A DNA stretch of 37,849 bases from Spongospora subterranea f. sp. subterranea (taxonomy: Eukaryota; Endomyxa: Phytomyxea; Phytomyxea; Plasmodiophorida). A model generated the notes under the pieces. That model was not told the DNA's origin, searched no databases, and saw nothing but the letters and a program-made list of their open reading frames with translations. Shown here in pieces: positions 19,161 to 32,100 of the stretch (positions are counted from its first letter, which is position 1; the number at the start of each line of letters is the position of its first letter). A program made the translations under genes and the position numbers. The stretch covers positions 1 through 37,849 of the forward strand of contig JAUGWO010000218.1 in NCBI GenBank assembly GCA_049724395.1. The letters are read 5' to 3'.

Positions 19161-21124
19161 TGGATGGAATCTGATGGAATTCCGTGATTTAGGATCACGG
19201 GCTAATATCAATGCATGCGAGCAATCTAACCGAGTGTACAATGTAAACAACCGCCAGCTGGACTGAAACATGTGGACTGATCATGTCCTTTACCTTTTGA
19301 AAGCCCGAGATGGTCAATCGGTAAAGCCCCTTCAGTGAAGTATATTAAAATGTGATTGGTCCATTATCTGTGGCCATCTGGTACTCGCCACGTCGTGATC
19401 TTCACCACTGTCGATCTATCTGGCTATATCTTGCACCAGACTCGTCAGACGTTCCTTCCGGGTTCAACGTCACAAAAGCAAACCACTCCCAATAAAGATC
19501 AAATGTCGAGTAGGTTATTGTACTAACGTATAACGGAAGAAGACCTGTAGATAGATTTACAGATGGTCATTGTTGTTATCTCAAGCCAAAGGGGTTTGAT
19601 GAAGGCTGTTCTACAGCCTGCCTGCAGGGTTAAAGTAATATCCAGTAATAAACACTTCTTATTTGAGAGTTTTTCTGTTCGTTTGTAAGGAGCCCTTGCA
19701 CCAGTATAAATACTGACAACTCCAACCAGGACTTCGGTTCTCCACCGTTTGCCCATTGGGACGTCTGTCTTCTGACCAAGAGGTGCAGATCTTTGTGTCG
19801 ATGAACATTTTATCACAATGCGGCTGTCATTGATCACAGATTCCGCTGATAATACAACGGGAACATTGTGGGGCGTGCATCGCCAAGATGTAAGTTTGGT
19901 AGACTGGTATGGATGGCGCCACGTGTCAATATCATGAAATGTTCGATTTCGAGTGGTCGAATCGTCTCCAATTGCGTTGGAGTTTCACGTTCGCCGAAGT
20001 CATTGGAACCGCCAATTTGAGTTAGTCAAATTCGGTTTCCGCATGGCAGTCCTTCACCGATTCGGACAACCCCCCAACGACAACTTGTTGATGCCCCTCT
20101 ACTTCTCACAACAGGTCTGATTGGCAATCGAGGAAAGTGCAGTGCATCATTCAGTGCAGCTTTGTTCGTTCAATATCTGTCAAATGAGGCCGTTCAACCA
20201 CAAGTGGTCTTGGTAGAGTCTCATCTGTCCTCATTTGATGTCGTTCCGATTTATCAGAGTGTCAAACTTGAGCCCGTTCTTTTGCTAACGATTTCAGAAA
20301 TCAGAGATCTCGCGTTGGCTTCAGAAAACAGTGAACGCTGTAAATTGAATATAGTAGTGGAAATTTCATTCAGTGTGTGTGTATTGATGACCAATCTCTG
20401 AACTTCTGAACATCGCTGGATCCCGTTTGATGGCTATTGATCTCTTCAGCTGTTCATTCCTTTCCCATCGTTCATCTCCTCATAAGGCCCTGGGTCATCG
20501 GTTTCGGTAAAGCGGCATTGCCACAGATTCATCCGGCAGGATCATTGAAATCAATTAGGTTTGGAAAAAATAATAGACTGGACATTGAAATACCATATGG
20601 GGATGTGGTTTATAGCGTTTTTTGGGATCGAATTTCTCGAAGCCCCGGTTCATTGATTTGGGATTCGATTTCAAATTTGTTGTAGACAGGGTATGTGGCG
20701 CTTCCCTTGATCTCGCCTTCGTCCCCAACATGAGTCAGTAACATGACCTTTTTGGCCAAAATGTCGCTGTCAATGACGCGATTTCACAATCTGAAACAAT
20801 TTTTGGTAATCGTTCACCCAAAACTTTCAAATGCGGGTTCTATTACCCCGACGCCTTCGTTCGCATGTAATCCATCAACAGACAATCTGTAAATATTGCC
20901 CGGCACTTGACCCTTCCTGGTTTAATCGCTATCATTATCGTATCAATATTTGCCCTGTTCAAAATGCCATTTTGTGGACGTGGAATTTTGGTCTGATAAT
21001 TGAAGGAGTCGGACATTGCTAACTGAACCCAGATTGATTGGATTATGAACGAATGTGAATGATATATACAGTAATGTGATTGTGGAGAGACCATAATCAC
21101 CCCCAAAACGCGGAACCAACCGCC
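19161..21124. other. 2 kb spacer without recognised genes
   Basis: Short frames only. A minus-strand frame at 19523-19837 (104 residues) and plus-strand frames at 20162-20401 and 20437-20685 have unremarkable composition and no motif. No tRNA-like cloverleaf was found. This may hold the 3' region of the minus-strand gene at 21125-25527 and decayed DNA. Confidence 0.35.
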
Positions 21125-24100
21125 TCATTTCACGGGAGTTGTGAACGATTTTCGCACCGATGGGTTCGTGGGCAGTCTGGTGTTGCCCTCGCCCGCTGCC
21201 TTGACCCCGCTCATGTTGTCCATCATCACCGCCGCCTTCTGATCGGCCTGGTCCTGCTTGATCTGCGACGTCGACGGGACGTTGAACGCCTTCTCGAGGA
21301 CGGTCAGGAATCGGCGCATGGGCCAGTACGACAGCATGACGCCCAGGATGGACGTGACCATCTCCACGACCATCACCACAATCTGCAGCGTCACCTGGTT
21401 CTGCAGTAGTGCCGCCCATTCGTCCTGGCCCACGCCCCGAACCGTATAGGCCGACAGGACGCAGTCGCTGAACGTGTGTTCGTTGGACGACACCAATGGC
21501 GCCACCGACACCGTGTACAGGGAGTGGCCGATATCGATGTTCGCCTCGGTGTAGATCCCGTCGTGCTCGAAGGCGGTGCTCATTCCCCGATTGAGGACCG
21601 ATCTGGACGATGGGCTGATGTCTACGAAATACTGAGGGCCTTCAGCGCCCTGGAAACACAATCCCGTTCATGGTTCGTGAGGGAAAATCATCGGCAGATG
21701 TGTTCAGTACCTGCAAAACCGACGACATCAACTGGAACTGGCGCCGTCGATTATTCCATATAAACGCACCTTCAATATTCATCAGCAACACACAGGATCA
21801 CAATACACAAAACGGATGTCGTGTGAAATTGATCGAAGGAGCGAATGATCGCGAAAAAAGTGTTCATATAATGATGTTGATGAGATTACCGAAATATCCT
21901 TTATTTGTTAGATTGACCCCCATATCCCATATATCGGCTTTGCCATTGACGACATCTCCCACGACAAGGGTTCCATAGGTCTCCTGAATCCGCACCTGAC
22001 TCCCAATCACTATATTCACACCGATCACCAACACAATACACTCAACACTGCTCCAATCGCAAATAACACCACACACCAACTTAAGGAAACAACGTCATCG
22101 TCCACAAATCCAATAGCGAAACTTCATCAACAAATCAGTTTCACCACGACAAAGAGGATTTCAGGGGCTGAAAAACCAGAAAAACGAGACCGACTTTGAA
22201 CGCGGTTGACCGGGGCCCCGACTAATCGGATAACAATTGGCGAATCAGAATGGGCTGGTCCAAGGAGACCATCACCTAGGGCGATCGGTGTGGCGTAGGC
22301 CATGAACTGATCGAGGGGCCAGAGATCGGTGGTGACGACCGAGCTGGCCTCTAATGGGCTGGTGATGTTCAGGGTGTAGGCGGCCAATGACACCGACGGG
22401 AACGGCCGACCGATTGATTGAGGGGCAGTGCTGGCGATGACCATCGACGTACTGTGTGTGTCAATCACCAACAGATTCAATAACGAGTTCTCGTGGAGAA
22501 TATTGTGAAATTTCGTGAAAAACATTGAAGGTGTTTGAGGAATCAGAAATTTTGAAAGAAGCAATCGAAGATTTGGGGAAAAAAATCGGAGTTTTCGTAA
22601 AAATGTTTGGTGATTTCTGAATCAGATATGAGAGGATAATGCTGTCGAAAGTGAAACGACCAAGTCGGCACGAATAGAAAATGATGAAAGCACAGAGCAT
22701 TTGAGCCCGACATTGAGAGGGAAGGATTTCCAATCGGTTCCGAAAATGATCACAAAAAATATTGTTTTGGACGTACTTATCGAGTAGGGAGACGAGCTCA
22801 ACATTGAACAAATTTGCCAATAACTGTAATCGGCTGGCGAGCTTGCTGTCGGTTTGCCGTGTTTTCGTGGCGGTCACAACCCAGTCGAACACCGCCAATC
22901 CGTTCAGATATAGCTCCATCATGCGCGCCTTCGACGACGTCAGCGACTGTAAAACCTTTCCCTGTGGAGCATTGCGGTTTTAGAATGAACCAATGGATGC
23001 AAAAACAAGTTTTGCCAATTCAATGGTTTCACATCAGAGAACAATTGAAAACACAAATCTTCACTACCTCAGTGCTGCCAGAAGTAAAATCGGATGTGGC
23101 GGATATCAGTAAATTCCGGTTGATGAAGATCAGAGCGAGCAGAATGCACTGGATCAACAGGACTTTCACGGACAGACTCGCCAAGATCGATTTATTCGCC
23201 TTCATCGCCCGGATCGTGTCGTTGAACTCCTTGATCCTGTATCACCCATTCAGTTCTGTTTGAAGAACTATTTCCAGATCGGGATAGATATCGAATATCA
23301 ACAGTTTCCAATGAGAATCAAACAGATATCGCAAACAATCTCGACGTTTTCCAGAAATGTCAACTCGGCGCTCTGAGCAAACTTCCACAGCGGGATTGAC
23401 CTTTTCTTTTTCACTGAATCGATAAGCGCCGCCAAAGGATCTAGAAACTTTGACACTGTTCGACAGATCTGATTTAGATTTTTTAGAACACAATGGACGA
23501 GGAAACGAGGTTACGGGTGATCTTGAGCTGGAATACGCCTAATGCTAGCATGAACACGCCAAAGGGAACGTGCCAGGCGATAGCGGTTCGAACTGTGCTG
23601 CCGATCACGTCGGAGTGAATTCCCATTATGTAGACACAGGTGGGCGGGAACTGGTCGTCGTAGAGATTGGTGCCGTTCAGTAGTTGAAGGGCGGGCAGCG
23701 TCGCTGCCGAAAACTTGAACCCGATACCATCTATAAGTCGATCGTCGTTAGCGGAGGTGACGCAACAGGGAAAACGTCATATTGTACGAGATGATAAAAA
23801 CCAGTTGATTTGGTGGGTATGTTCACTATGCGAGGATTGTAGCAAAAACGGGCGATCTGTATTTTGAGTTTCAAACAACTTCAAATTCAGTGGAAAAAAA
23901 GCAACTACGAGAGATTGCGGGATTAGAGAGCTAACGGTTCTCGTTAAACTTAAAACAAATTCTTTAAAAAATCCAAATCGGGAACAGAATATAGGGCAGA
24001 ACTTGATTGCGATCAGATATCATTCAACAGTTAACGAACAGACCGTTATACCTATGGTGATGTCGCCAGATATTGGGGTTCCCTCATTACCCAACGCCGA

Positions 24101-25527
24101 TTCCAGCGTCTCGCTGGGGAACATTGGAGCAATATCCGGGTACCATGGATCTGACAGGCCATTCGCCATCACACATGAATAGGACGTGGTCCAGGAATTA
24201 TCATCTTGACGTGTCGCCACTGCCGTAAAACCGCCACCGCTAATTTCGGGCCCTTCGGAAAACATGCTGATCTGCCGCCTCGTGATCGAATCGCCTAATC
24301 ACAAATCAGGAACTTCGACGTTTGAGGTTGCGATTAAACAGTTCTCCAAACGAATATTCGAAAATGAAGTTGTGGAACCGACAATACTCTCTTCGAGAAT
24401 CTGGATATGAAAACACATGAGACTTGTTCCGACCTGTGATAATATATCCATTGACAGTATTCGATCCACAGAAAATCGGAGACACCGTTACTCGCAATGG
24501 GATCTTCCGGCCGGGAACGGCGAACGTCGGCTCGGTGAAGATTCCATCTACGCCGAATTCCGGAGCGCTGATCTCAATAAATTTATCGCCTGCTATCAGA
24601 ACTGTCGCTGACATCTATAGCAAAAAACCAAAAATCAATTTTCAGGGGCATATCGCATTGTTGTCTACCCCAGGCCAGAAACGTTGGTTTAAAACTGAAG
24701 CCAGGATTGTCAGAAACACGACGCAGATCAACCATGATCGCAGGTAATTGTCGCAAACCCATTCGCCCTTACCTGAATATCTGTGGAATCGAAATTGGAG
24801 TGATAGTAAGAGATGATATTGGGTATGTTCAACGGTGTGCCGAAGTTTGAGGTGGGCATCGCCCCAGAGATGATCGTGCCCGCTGTGTCCACGATCGCCA
24901 CGTATTCCAGATGACGATTCTGCTGGTCGTTCACAAAACGACGATGCATTTCAGTCACCATTGACGGGTCGCTGAACGCAACACACGCGGAAGTCGTGGT
25001 TGTGTTGGACAGATAGACTTTCATTCCGATTGCCTATTAGGGCAGGAAGCATTTACAATCACTGCAGCGGGACGAAGGATGTGACGAACAGAGGTTTTGA
25101 TTCGCTCTGAATGTCGGAAGAGCATATAGCTGGACGTGTTGATGACTTTGGTGGCCAGGGCCGAGTCCAGCGAATGCGCTAATGTCAGGAGTTGTGTCAA
25201 CAAGGCGCCCATCAGGACGATGTTGGCGACGACCAGTACGGCGATTGACTGATGCTTCACACGCTGCAGACGATCCGATTGTTTGCTCTATGAACTCGAA
25301 ATCCACCAATGTCAAAGCTTTGAAATTTCCAAGGATGCGACCTTTGCCCAGACCTTGGTTTTTGCAGTTTCGCCACTGCTGTTATTTAGGGACGGGGATG
25401 TGGTTCCGGTGACGCTGACACCAGGCAATGTTTGGGCATCTGGTTTAGGTAGGGACGTGTTCATTTCACAGATACTTGCAGGTACCAAGATGGATTGAGC
25501 TTCAGAAACCGGGACAGCATTTACCAT
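21125..25527 (-). CDS. Four-span membrane protein with two sensor-like ectodomains
   Basis: Eleven exons join in phase to 821 residues: 25527-25342, 25287-25090, 25033-24773, 24614-24434, 24294-24052, 23730-23499, 23236-23068, 22961-22777, 22451-22276, 22009-21890 and 21639-21125. All introns are GT-AG. Topology: polar N-terminus (1-70); TM1 (about 72-100, SIAVLVVANIVLMGALL); ~300-residue outer region; TM2 (about 406-427); short inner loop (LVSSIKEFNDTIRAMKANK); TM3 (about 455-479, VKVLLIQCILLALIFI); second ~255-residue outer region; TM4 (about 735-758, IVVMVVEMVTSILGVML); 63-residue tail. The TM-outer-TM layout occurs twice, as in Cache-type receptors, but no kinase, cyclase, HAMP or GAF domain follows. 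Intron 2 could instead be 23 bases (25034-25056, exon 2 to 25057); the 56-base choice fits other intron sizes. The start ATG is the first in the open exon. I do not recognise the family. Confidence 0.7.
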
Positions 25528-26260
25528 TTGCCAAACAAAGCATGGCAACGCTGTGACGGGCAGTATGACTACTCTGGCACGGCCAGCATGGCAACTCTGT
25601 GACGGGGCAACATGATCTGTCAAAGACGGCCTGGGACAAGAACAGAAACATGTCATTGTCGGGGCGGTACACGTTTGTCCGATCCACTGGGCAGCGAATC
25701 ATGGTAGGCATTATCTGTGAGATCAACCATCATTGCTGTTCTGAACGGTTCGTGCCGCTTGTATGCGGCTGTTGTCAGAGCCGACGAAGGCGTCTAATGG
25801 CGAAAATGTGTATGATCATCTATGAACATTCGTTGTTGGCTCGGAATCGGACTCGTTCTCATTTGCGGCATTGTTGTCAACGGAAAATTCGACACGTTTG
25901 CAACAACAGAGCCTCACTCGGTGCTTTGAAAAATGATTCAGGAAACTTGTATCCTTTAGTTTGGCATATGAGGCCGACAGCCGTTTTGCATGTTGAAACC
26001 GGTTGTCCCGTCAAAATGATTCATGGCTGTTATTTGGTGTTGTTTTGTGACCCTCCAGCACCGCTGAAAATGGAGCTCTGTGTCACAAACTTTGATCAGC
26101 TCAAGCGCAATGGATCCCGCAGATTCGTCGATTCAAGTACCCTTAACCATTGACAATCGTTATTCGGTTTGGAATCCGGCATTGCAATTGTTGAAATATC
26201 ACGTCAAACACTTGTGGCGACTGTTTAACAAATATGAACATCTTCTTTGAGAGGGGACAC
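25528..26260. other. Spacer upstream of the membrane-protein gene
   Basis: This should contain the promoter of the minus-strand gene. A 184-residue + strand frame (25599-26153) has no recognisable domain, is rich in Cys and Arg at random-looking places, and is judged doubtful. Near 25540-25605 a word around GGCAAC-CTGTGACGGG occurs twice. Confidence 0.35.
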
Positions 26261-26471
26261 GCTGTCGACAGTTGTCCCAGTCAGAAATAAATCATAATTT
26301 TAGCTGTCGACAGTTGTCCCAGTCAGAAATAAAATCATAATTTTAGCTGTCGACAGTTGTCCCAGTCAGAAATAAATCATAATTTTAGCTGTCGACAGTT
26401 GGCCCAGTCAGAAATCAATCATAATTTCAGCTGTCGACAGTTGGCCCCGTCAGAAATCTATCCTACTTTTT
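26261..26471 (+). repeat. Minisatellite, 42-base unit, five copies
   Basis: Units start at 26261, 26303, 26346, 26388 and 26430. Each begins GCTGTCGACAGTTG (with the palindrome CTGTCGACAG), followed by CCCAGTCAGAAAT and an AT-rich part. A sixth, degenerate copy starts near 26484. Units differ at one to four positions. Confidence 0.9.
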
Positions 26472-26499
26472 TATTTTTTTTCAGCCGTCGACTTCCGGC

Positions 26500-26946
26500 C
26501 CAGCCAGATTTGAGTTCAATTGCCAGTTTTTTTCTGATGCAGGATCCGGAAGGGACAACGTCTCGATAATTTTTCCGTCAATGCGGTATTCACATGTTTC
26601 CGAACATATCATCCTCGCGTGTTAGCTCTATCGTTTGACGTCTGCCGAGACGGTCACCCTATCCCATTTCCTCATGAGGTCAACACTTCATTCAAACTTA
26701 TTGTCTGTCCTATATTTGTTTGTGTTTTCGCGTCATTTCAACAAACAGCTGTACTGACTTGCAAATCTATTGTTCAATAAAAAATCACTGGATGTTGATA
26801 CCCATCGACCTGGATGATGCGTTAACTATGGCGCCTGGTGATGCGAGCTTACGGTTCAATTCTGGGGCGGTGAACCCTTTTCACGTCGTTTGCCTGTTGA
26901 CCCGACTTTCATTGCAGACATGTTATGTTTAATGATGTGGTAACTG
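26500..26946. other. Unassigned sequence
   Basis: No gene or repeat recognised. A 70-residue frame at 26720-26932 is too short and plain to call. Confidence 0.35.
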
Positions 26947-27042
26947 CCGACAAAGCCCGCCAAATTCATCATACCGAAGGGCGCTAAAATCATCGAACCG
27001 AAGCCCGCCAAAATCATCATGCAAAGCGCGCCAAAACCACGC
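26947..27042 (+). repeat. Short tandem repeat, about 24-base unit
   Basis: About four degenerate copies of a unit like CCGAAGCCCGCCAAAATCAT follow each other with small indels. Confidence 0.7.
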
Positions 27043-27409
27043 AGTTGTAAAATACGTTGACAACAAATATTTGATCAGACCGAATCTGAGTCTGAGCGAT
27101 TTGGTACGGGATTTGTGTCACGTGACGTCACGTAACAAATTGAATTCGAGTGTTCGCACAACTTGCGTTTGCGCGGTTTTTGGAAGACACCCAGTTGACA
27201 TTATCTCCATCCTGTACCACAACTCCGTGGGCGAGGGGACACGTCGCCACTGTTAGCGTTACGTGGAGCTGCACTTGGGCAGCTGTCGCAGCGATCAAGC
27301 TGCTGATGCTACGCTCCCGCACTGCTCCCACAGTGCCACGCGCGGCAAGATTAGGACCTTGCCACGGAAAATAGTTTACAAAATTAACAGAAACCCAGCC
27401 TTGATGTTC
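27043..27409. other. Unassigned sequence
   Basis: No supported gene; frames on both strands are short and overlapping. Confidence 0.35.
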
Positions 27410-27540
27410 ATGTTGGACCCGCTCTGAGTGACTAATGCTCAGTCTACTGTCTTGTGCTCATCTCCAGGACATCGTTCATATCCGTTCCGGGTTCAATGGA
27501 CAGTAGATTAAGCATTAGGCATTAAAAGCGGGTCCAACAT
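27410..27540. mobile_element. 131-base MITE-like element
   Basis: Imperfect inverted repeats of 42 bases lie at 27410-27451 and 27499-27540. Both ends read ATGTTGGACCCGCT and reach CTACTGTC, with a 47-base middle. The size and structure fit a miniature inverted-repeat transposable element. No clear target duplication could be made out, so the superfamily is open. Confidence 0.6.
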
Positions 27541-27693
27541 AGGCTTGCTCTTTCTGATTGAAAAACTACTTCCAGCGGGGGCATTACAACCTCCTTGACA
27601 ATGTATAATGGGTCCTTGTGGTCAGAGTCAAGGATAAGTGGCGGAGGTGGAGATTAAACGCGCTCTGGGACGGGGACAGACATACTCTTATCA

Positions 27694-27891
27694 TTGATGC
27701 TGATGATGGAACCGAAACAGCATGAGAGGGATTTGGAATACAGACGAGGCAGGGACGCAAGAGAGGCAAAAGCTGAAGCAGATCGGCAGGCTAGAGATGA
27801 AAGGCTAGAAGAGGAGCGAAGAGCAGATAGAAATTTCATGAAGCTAATTATGATGAAGTTTTTAACCGCAGACGATTTAAGTAACAAATAA
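27694..27891 (+). CDS. Small charged, coiled-coil-like reading frame
   Basis: 65 residues. After MMLMMEPKQHERDL comes a long run of Arg, Glu, Lys and Ala (REAKAEADRQARDERLEEER) and a hydrophobic end (FMKLIMMKFL). This resembles the C-terminal coiled coil of the Myb/SANT-like DNA-binding proteins carried by PIF/Harbinger transposons, but no Myb part is seen upstream. It could be the last exon of such a protein or a chance frame. Confidence 0.3.
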   Translation: MMLMMEPKQHERDLEYRRGRDAREAKAEADRQARDERLEEERRADRNFMKLIMMKFLTADDLSNK

Positions 27892-29109
27892 AACTGGAAT
27901 CACGGAACCTGCCGATTTTTAAGCTATTTCATATCGCTTGTCTACGCCTGATAACTTCATCATCATCTTGAATTTCAACAATGCCATTACATCAACAGCC
28001 TACTGTATTTAATTATTTAATTATTGAGGTTGCAGCCGTCCATGTTGTCGACGAAAACATTTATAATTTGAGAAATGATCAGTCTTATGTAATGTTACAG
28101 CGGCAGTATATCATTCAATCTCGAATTCGTTTGTCATCAGTGGCACCGCGTTTTGACAGAGTTCACGATGATTCAATTAGAGCAAAGTTTTGTTGTAGAT
28201 GTAAATAATGATATCAACATCTTGTATTTGCCTGACAACTTGTTCGGGCCGTTTCCATGATCTGTTGGTGCTTCTGAGAACAAAACTGTTCGTGACGTCG
28301 AGATCTACTTCAAGTAACAATTTCTGTCAAGGACATGTATTGCAAAGCCTCACTGATTCAACCACAATTTTTGTAGCGATCTCGTAGTTTCTACATAGGT
28401 TTGGATGTCGTGGAATAGAAAGTGAGTCTAAATGTAGCCTAAAAGGAAAATGATTGTTCTGGGACAAATCGGGCACTGAATTAGTTGATCTGTTTCCAGG
28501 CCGTCATATTAATGTTCTGTTCATGCCCTAGTCTCCCCACCCTCAAGTAAAAGCCCACTTGACTTAGTGGCCCGTTTTAACTCAAACGTCGTCTGTGCTC
28601 GTAAGTGAAGTGGCAGACCGGATAATTATAGCCCCTCTACTGTATTATATCCCACTGTGGTGATCTATATCACAATCATTATAGGTAATTGGTCATTATT
28701 GTGATATCATCATGACAGGAACAGGTATTGCAGAGATTGTGTTGATGATGATGATTTTGAGGTCGGGGGTCTCAATGATTATCCAAACATTGCAAGATGT
28801 CTTACATACTGCATTAGAAAACGGGTGCATATCGAGCAATTATGTTGAGTTATGCTGTAAATGACTAATCGGATTATCTAGAGATGAAATAGCTGAGAAA
28901 TTGGCTTATGAGATTGAGGAGGAGTTCATTAATCGCCCCTATACAATTCCACTCAGCGATGATATGTGGGGACCTTGGTTCGGAATGGTTGGAACATTAT
29001 AGGGGGACTGATACAATATTTCACTAATCGAAAACATCACAGGATAGGTCATTGACGCTTCGCACCACAACTATCAATATGGCACTTTTATACAGCCGGT
29101 AACCTAAAG
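27892..29109. other. 1.2 kb before the ankyrin gene
   Basis: Mostly unassigned. At about 28730-28990 one + strand frame reads LQDVLHTALENGCISSNYVEL and, after a single TGA, RDEIAEKLAYEIEEEF and PLSDDMWGPWFG. This composition looks coding and may be 5' exons of the ankyrin gene. A short intron starting GTAAATG near 28855 could remove the stop, but its end is ambiguous. Confidence 0.35.
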
Positions 29110-32100
29110 ATGACAAAGGCTCTGTTTTCCAGGTCTTTGAACGTCAATAGGGAAAATGTCGCCATCATTATGGTAGACAGAGGGGCCAATCTATTGTTAA
29201 CGGATCAATATGGGAATACTCCATTGCACATCGCAGCTGTTCGGGGCCTGTATTATATTCCTCATCACATGGTATTACTTCTTATCTCAAACGTCTATAG
29301 AAATATCGCCGTCATTAAGATCTTGGACAAGATCAAAATGTTCAAACCACAAGTTATTGATATCAAGAACTCGGGTGGTGATACCCCACTCCACATGGCA
29401 GTTCATTATGATCAGTTAGTCGTATATACTTTTTGATTTTGATCTGCTGTCAGTGAGTTCTACCGGTTTATAGGAACTTGATTGTCGAGCGTCTGTTGGA
29501 CAAAGGGGCCGATCCATCTATAACGGACAATGATGGGAACACCCCATTTCACATTACAATGTCATCTGCATTGTATATCGCCCACATCTCACCAAATTTT
29601 AAAGTTGGTACTAATGTGTCCACAGGACAGACGAAATCATGCTCTCATGCATACAACATATGAATATCAACCACCGGAACAACAAAGGGTCCACACTGCT
29701 CCATACGGCTATAAAATATGAACGGTTGGTCGTAATTTTGTTCCTTGACACAGATCAGCGCCTCAGGAAACTGGTTATTCAGAGGAGTTGTGGTCAAGGA
29801 TCTGGTGGATAGAGGGGCCGATCCCTCTATCTCGGATGATGGTGGGAACACCCCATTTCATATCAATATGCCATCTGCATTGTAAATGCACCAAAATTTC
29901 ACCAATCAGCAAAGTTTTTACTGATGTGCTCACAGGACAGACGAAATTTTTTTCTCATGCATACAACATATGAATGTCAACCAGCAGAACAACACTGGGG
30001 CAACACTCCTCCACACTGCTATACAATGTAAACGGTTAGTCGTAATGTTGTTCCTTGACACAGATGAGCGCCACAAGAAAACTGGTGGTTTAGGGAGGTT
30101 TCGGTGAAACATCTGTTGGATAGAGGGGCAAATCCCATCATTGCTAATCACAATGGTCTTACAGCACTGCACCTCGCAATTGCGCATGGCCTGTATACTG
30201 ACCTGATTTTCAATATACCATGAATCCTGATTGAAGTTTTACAGGAATCAGCAGATCATCATTCAGATCATTCATGCGGGGAGGCCAAAACCATCTCATC
30301 TTCTGTTCCAAAGTGGCATGACGGAACACTTCTATTCGAGTATAATTCACAGATTGATTCGTGGCCTGTATTGCTTCGATGTCAATCCAGCACATTTAAG
30401 TGGCTGATTTGATCTCACAGAAATACAGACCTCGTTATTGAAGTGTTTAAACTGTCATGCGATGGAATAATCAATTTGCGGGACCAGAACGGGCGAAGTG
30501 CTCTTTTTTTTGCAGCTTGGCGTGGGTTGGTAAATTTACTGTCTAGGTCTCATCAGCTCTTTCAGCGTTTTTCTTATTAATAGTGCTGATATCGCTCAAC
30601 TTTTGTTGGAGAATGGTGCCGATCCTACCATAACGGATATATATAACCTATGGCCATTTCAAGACACATCGACGTAACTTGATGAAATCTCACACAATTT
30701 TCAAATATACCCTGAGGTGAACACAGGACCGACGAAATCTTCATCTCAATGATACAAAACGTTGATGTCAACCACCGATACATTGATGGGTCCACAATTC
30801 TCCATTTTGCCATTAGGCTTCGTCGGTTGGGCGTGATTTGTGTTGGACACTGACCAGCCTTTCAATACAACTGATTTGTTAGGGATGGGGTGGTCAGGTA
30901 TCTGTTGGATAAAGGCGCCAATCCTACTATTGCTGATAATTTTGGAAATACAGCACTGCATCGTGCAGTACACAGTGACCTGTATGCTGTTCAATTTGCT
31001 ATTATTATGGTATCTGATTAAAATCTCACAGAAATCAGCAGATACTCGTTCATCTACTTGTTGCGGCGCGGCCCAAGGCGGTCTGTAATCTGGGCCAGAA
31101 TGGAATGACCCAATTTTCTGGGTGTTTAAACGGAGAAGGGAATCATGATGATCGGTATCTGCTCAAATGTGGATCTAGCACATTCAAGTCACTGAATTCA
31201 TCTCACAGACAGATTGGCGACTGCGAAATAATTAATATGAGGAACCATAAGGGCCAAACTGCTCTCTTATTAGCGTTTCGGTTTTCGCGGTTGGCAAAGT
31301 TTACTGTCTGGATCTGAACCGTCAATTATGGGGTTTTGTCGCAGTCACCGAATCGGCCAACTGTTGTTTGAAAGAGGTGCTGACCCGCACTTAGCGGATA
31401 ATGATGGGAACACATTCTTGCATTTCAACATGCCTGGGTTCCTGTAAATTGCTCAATCTGCATCAAATCTTCAAACATGATTGGAATTGCTCACAGGACA
31501 GACGAATTCATCATTTCGACCATAAAAACCATGAATATCTACCACCACAGCAGTCATGGAAACACTTATCTCCATCAAGCTGCTATATGTAATCGGTTGG
31601 TCTTATTTCGTGTTTGACACTGATCATCATCTCTCTAAACATGATTTGTTAGGGAAAACGTCATCAAGCATCTGTTGGATAGAGGCGCCAATCCCAAGGC
31701 TCGTAACTATTACAAGAATACAGTTCTGCACCTTGCGGTAGAGCATAACCTGTATACTGATTGAGTGTCCATATATCGTCAAATGATCTGATCTATATCT
31801 CACAGAAGTGAGCAGATCGTCATCGATATAATTGAATCAAAGGATCTCCGTCAAGTGTATCAGGATAACATGAAGAGCCGGTGTGGGTTCTTTGGTGGAT
31901 TGCTGAGTTTTTGTGACCTGTCCATGCTCGCACATATGTTTGAAACATCGAAATCGCTGAATTAATCTCACAGGAAACTGCAAGACATTCTCTTTCCAAC
32001 GTGGGACCAAGAACTACTCAACATCCAAAACTGGTGTGGCAAAACTGCTCTACATTTGGCAGTTTCGAAACAGCGGTTGGGCAAATTACGCCTGATCAAC

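Noticed and set aside
19440-19480. tRNA gene suggested by a GGGTTCAAC word
   Set aside because: No matching acceptor or anticodon stems could be folded around it.
25599-26153. A 184-residue open frame as a real gene
   Set aside because: There is no recognisable motif, the composition is irregular, and it overlaps the expected promoter of the minus-strand gene. Length alone is weak evidence.
26261-26471. CRISPR array
   Set aside because: Whole 42-base units repeat with no unique spacers and the host is a eukaryote; it is a minisatellite.
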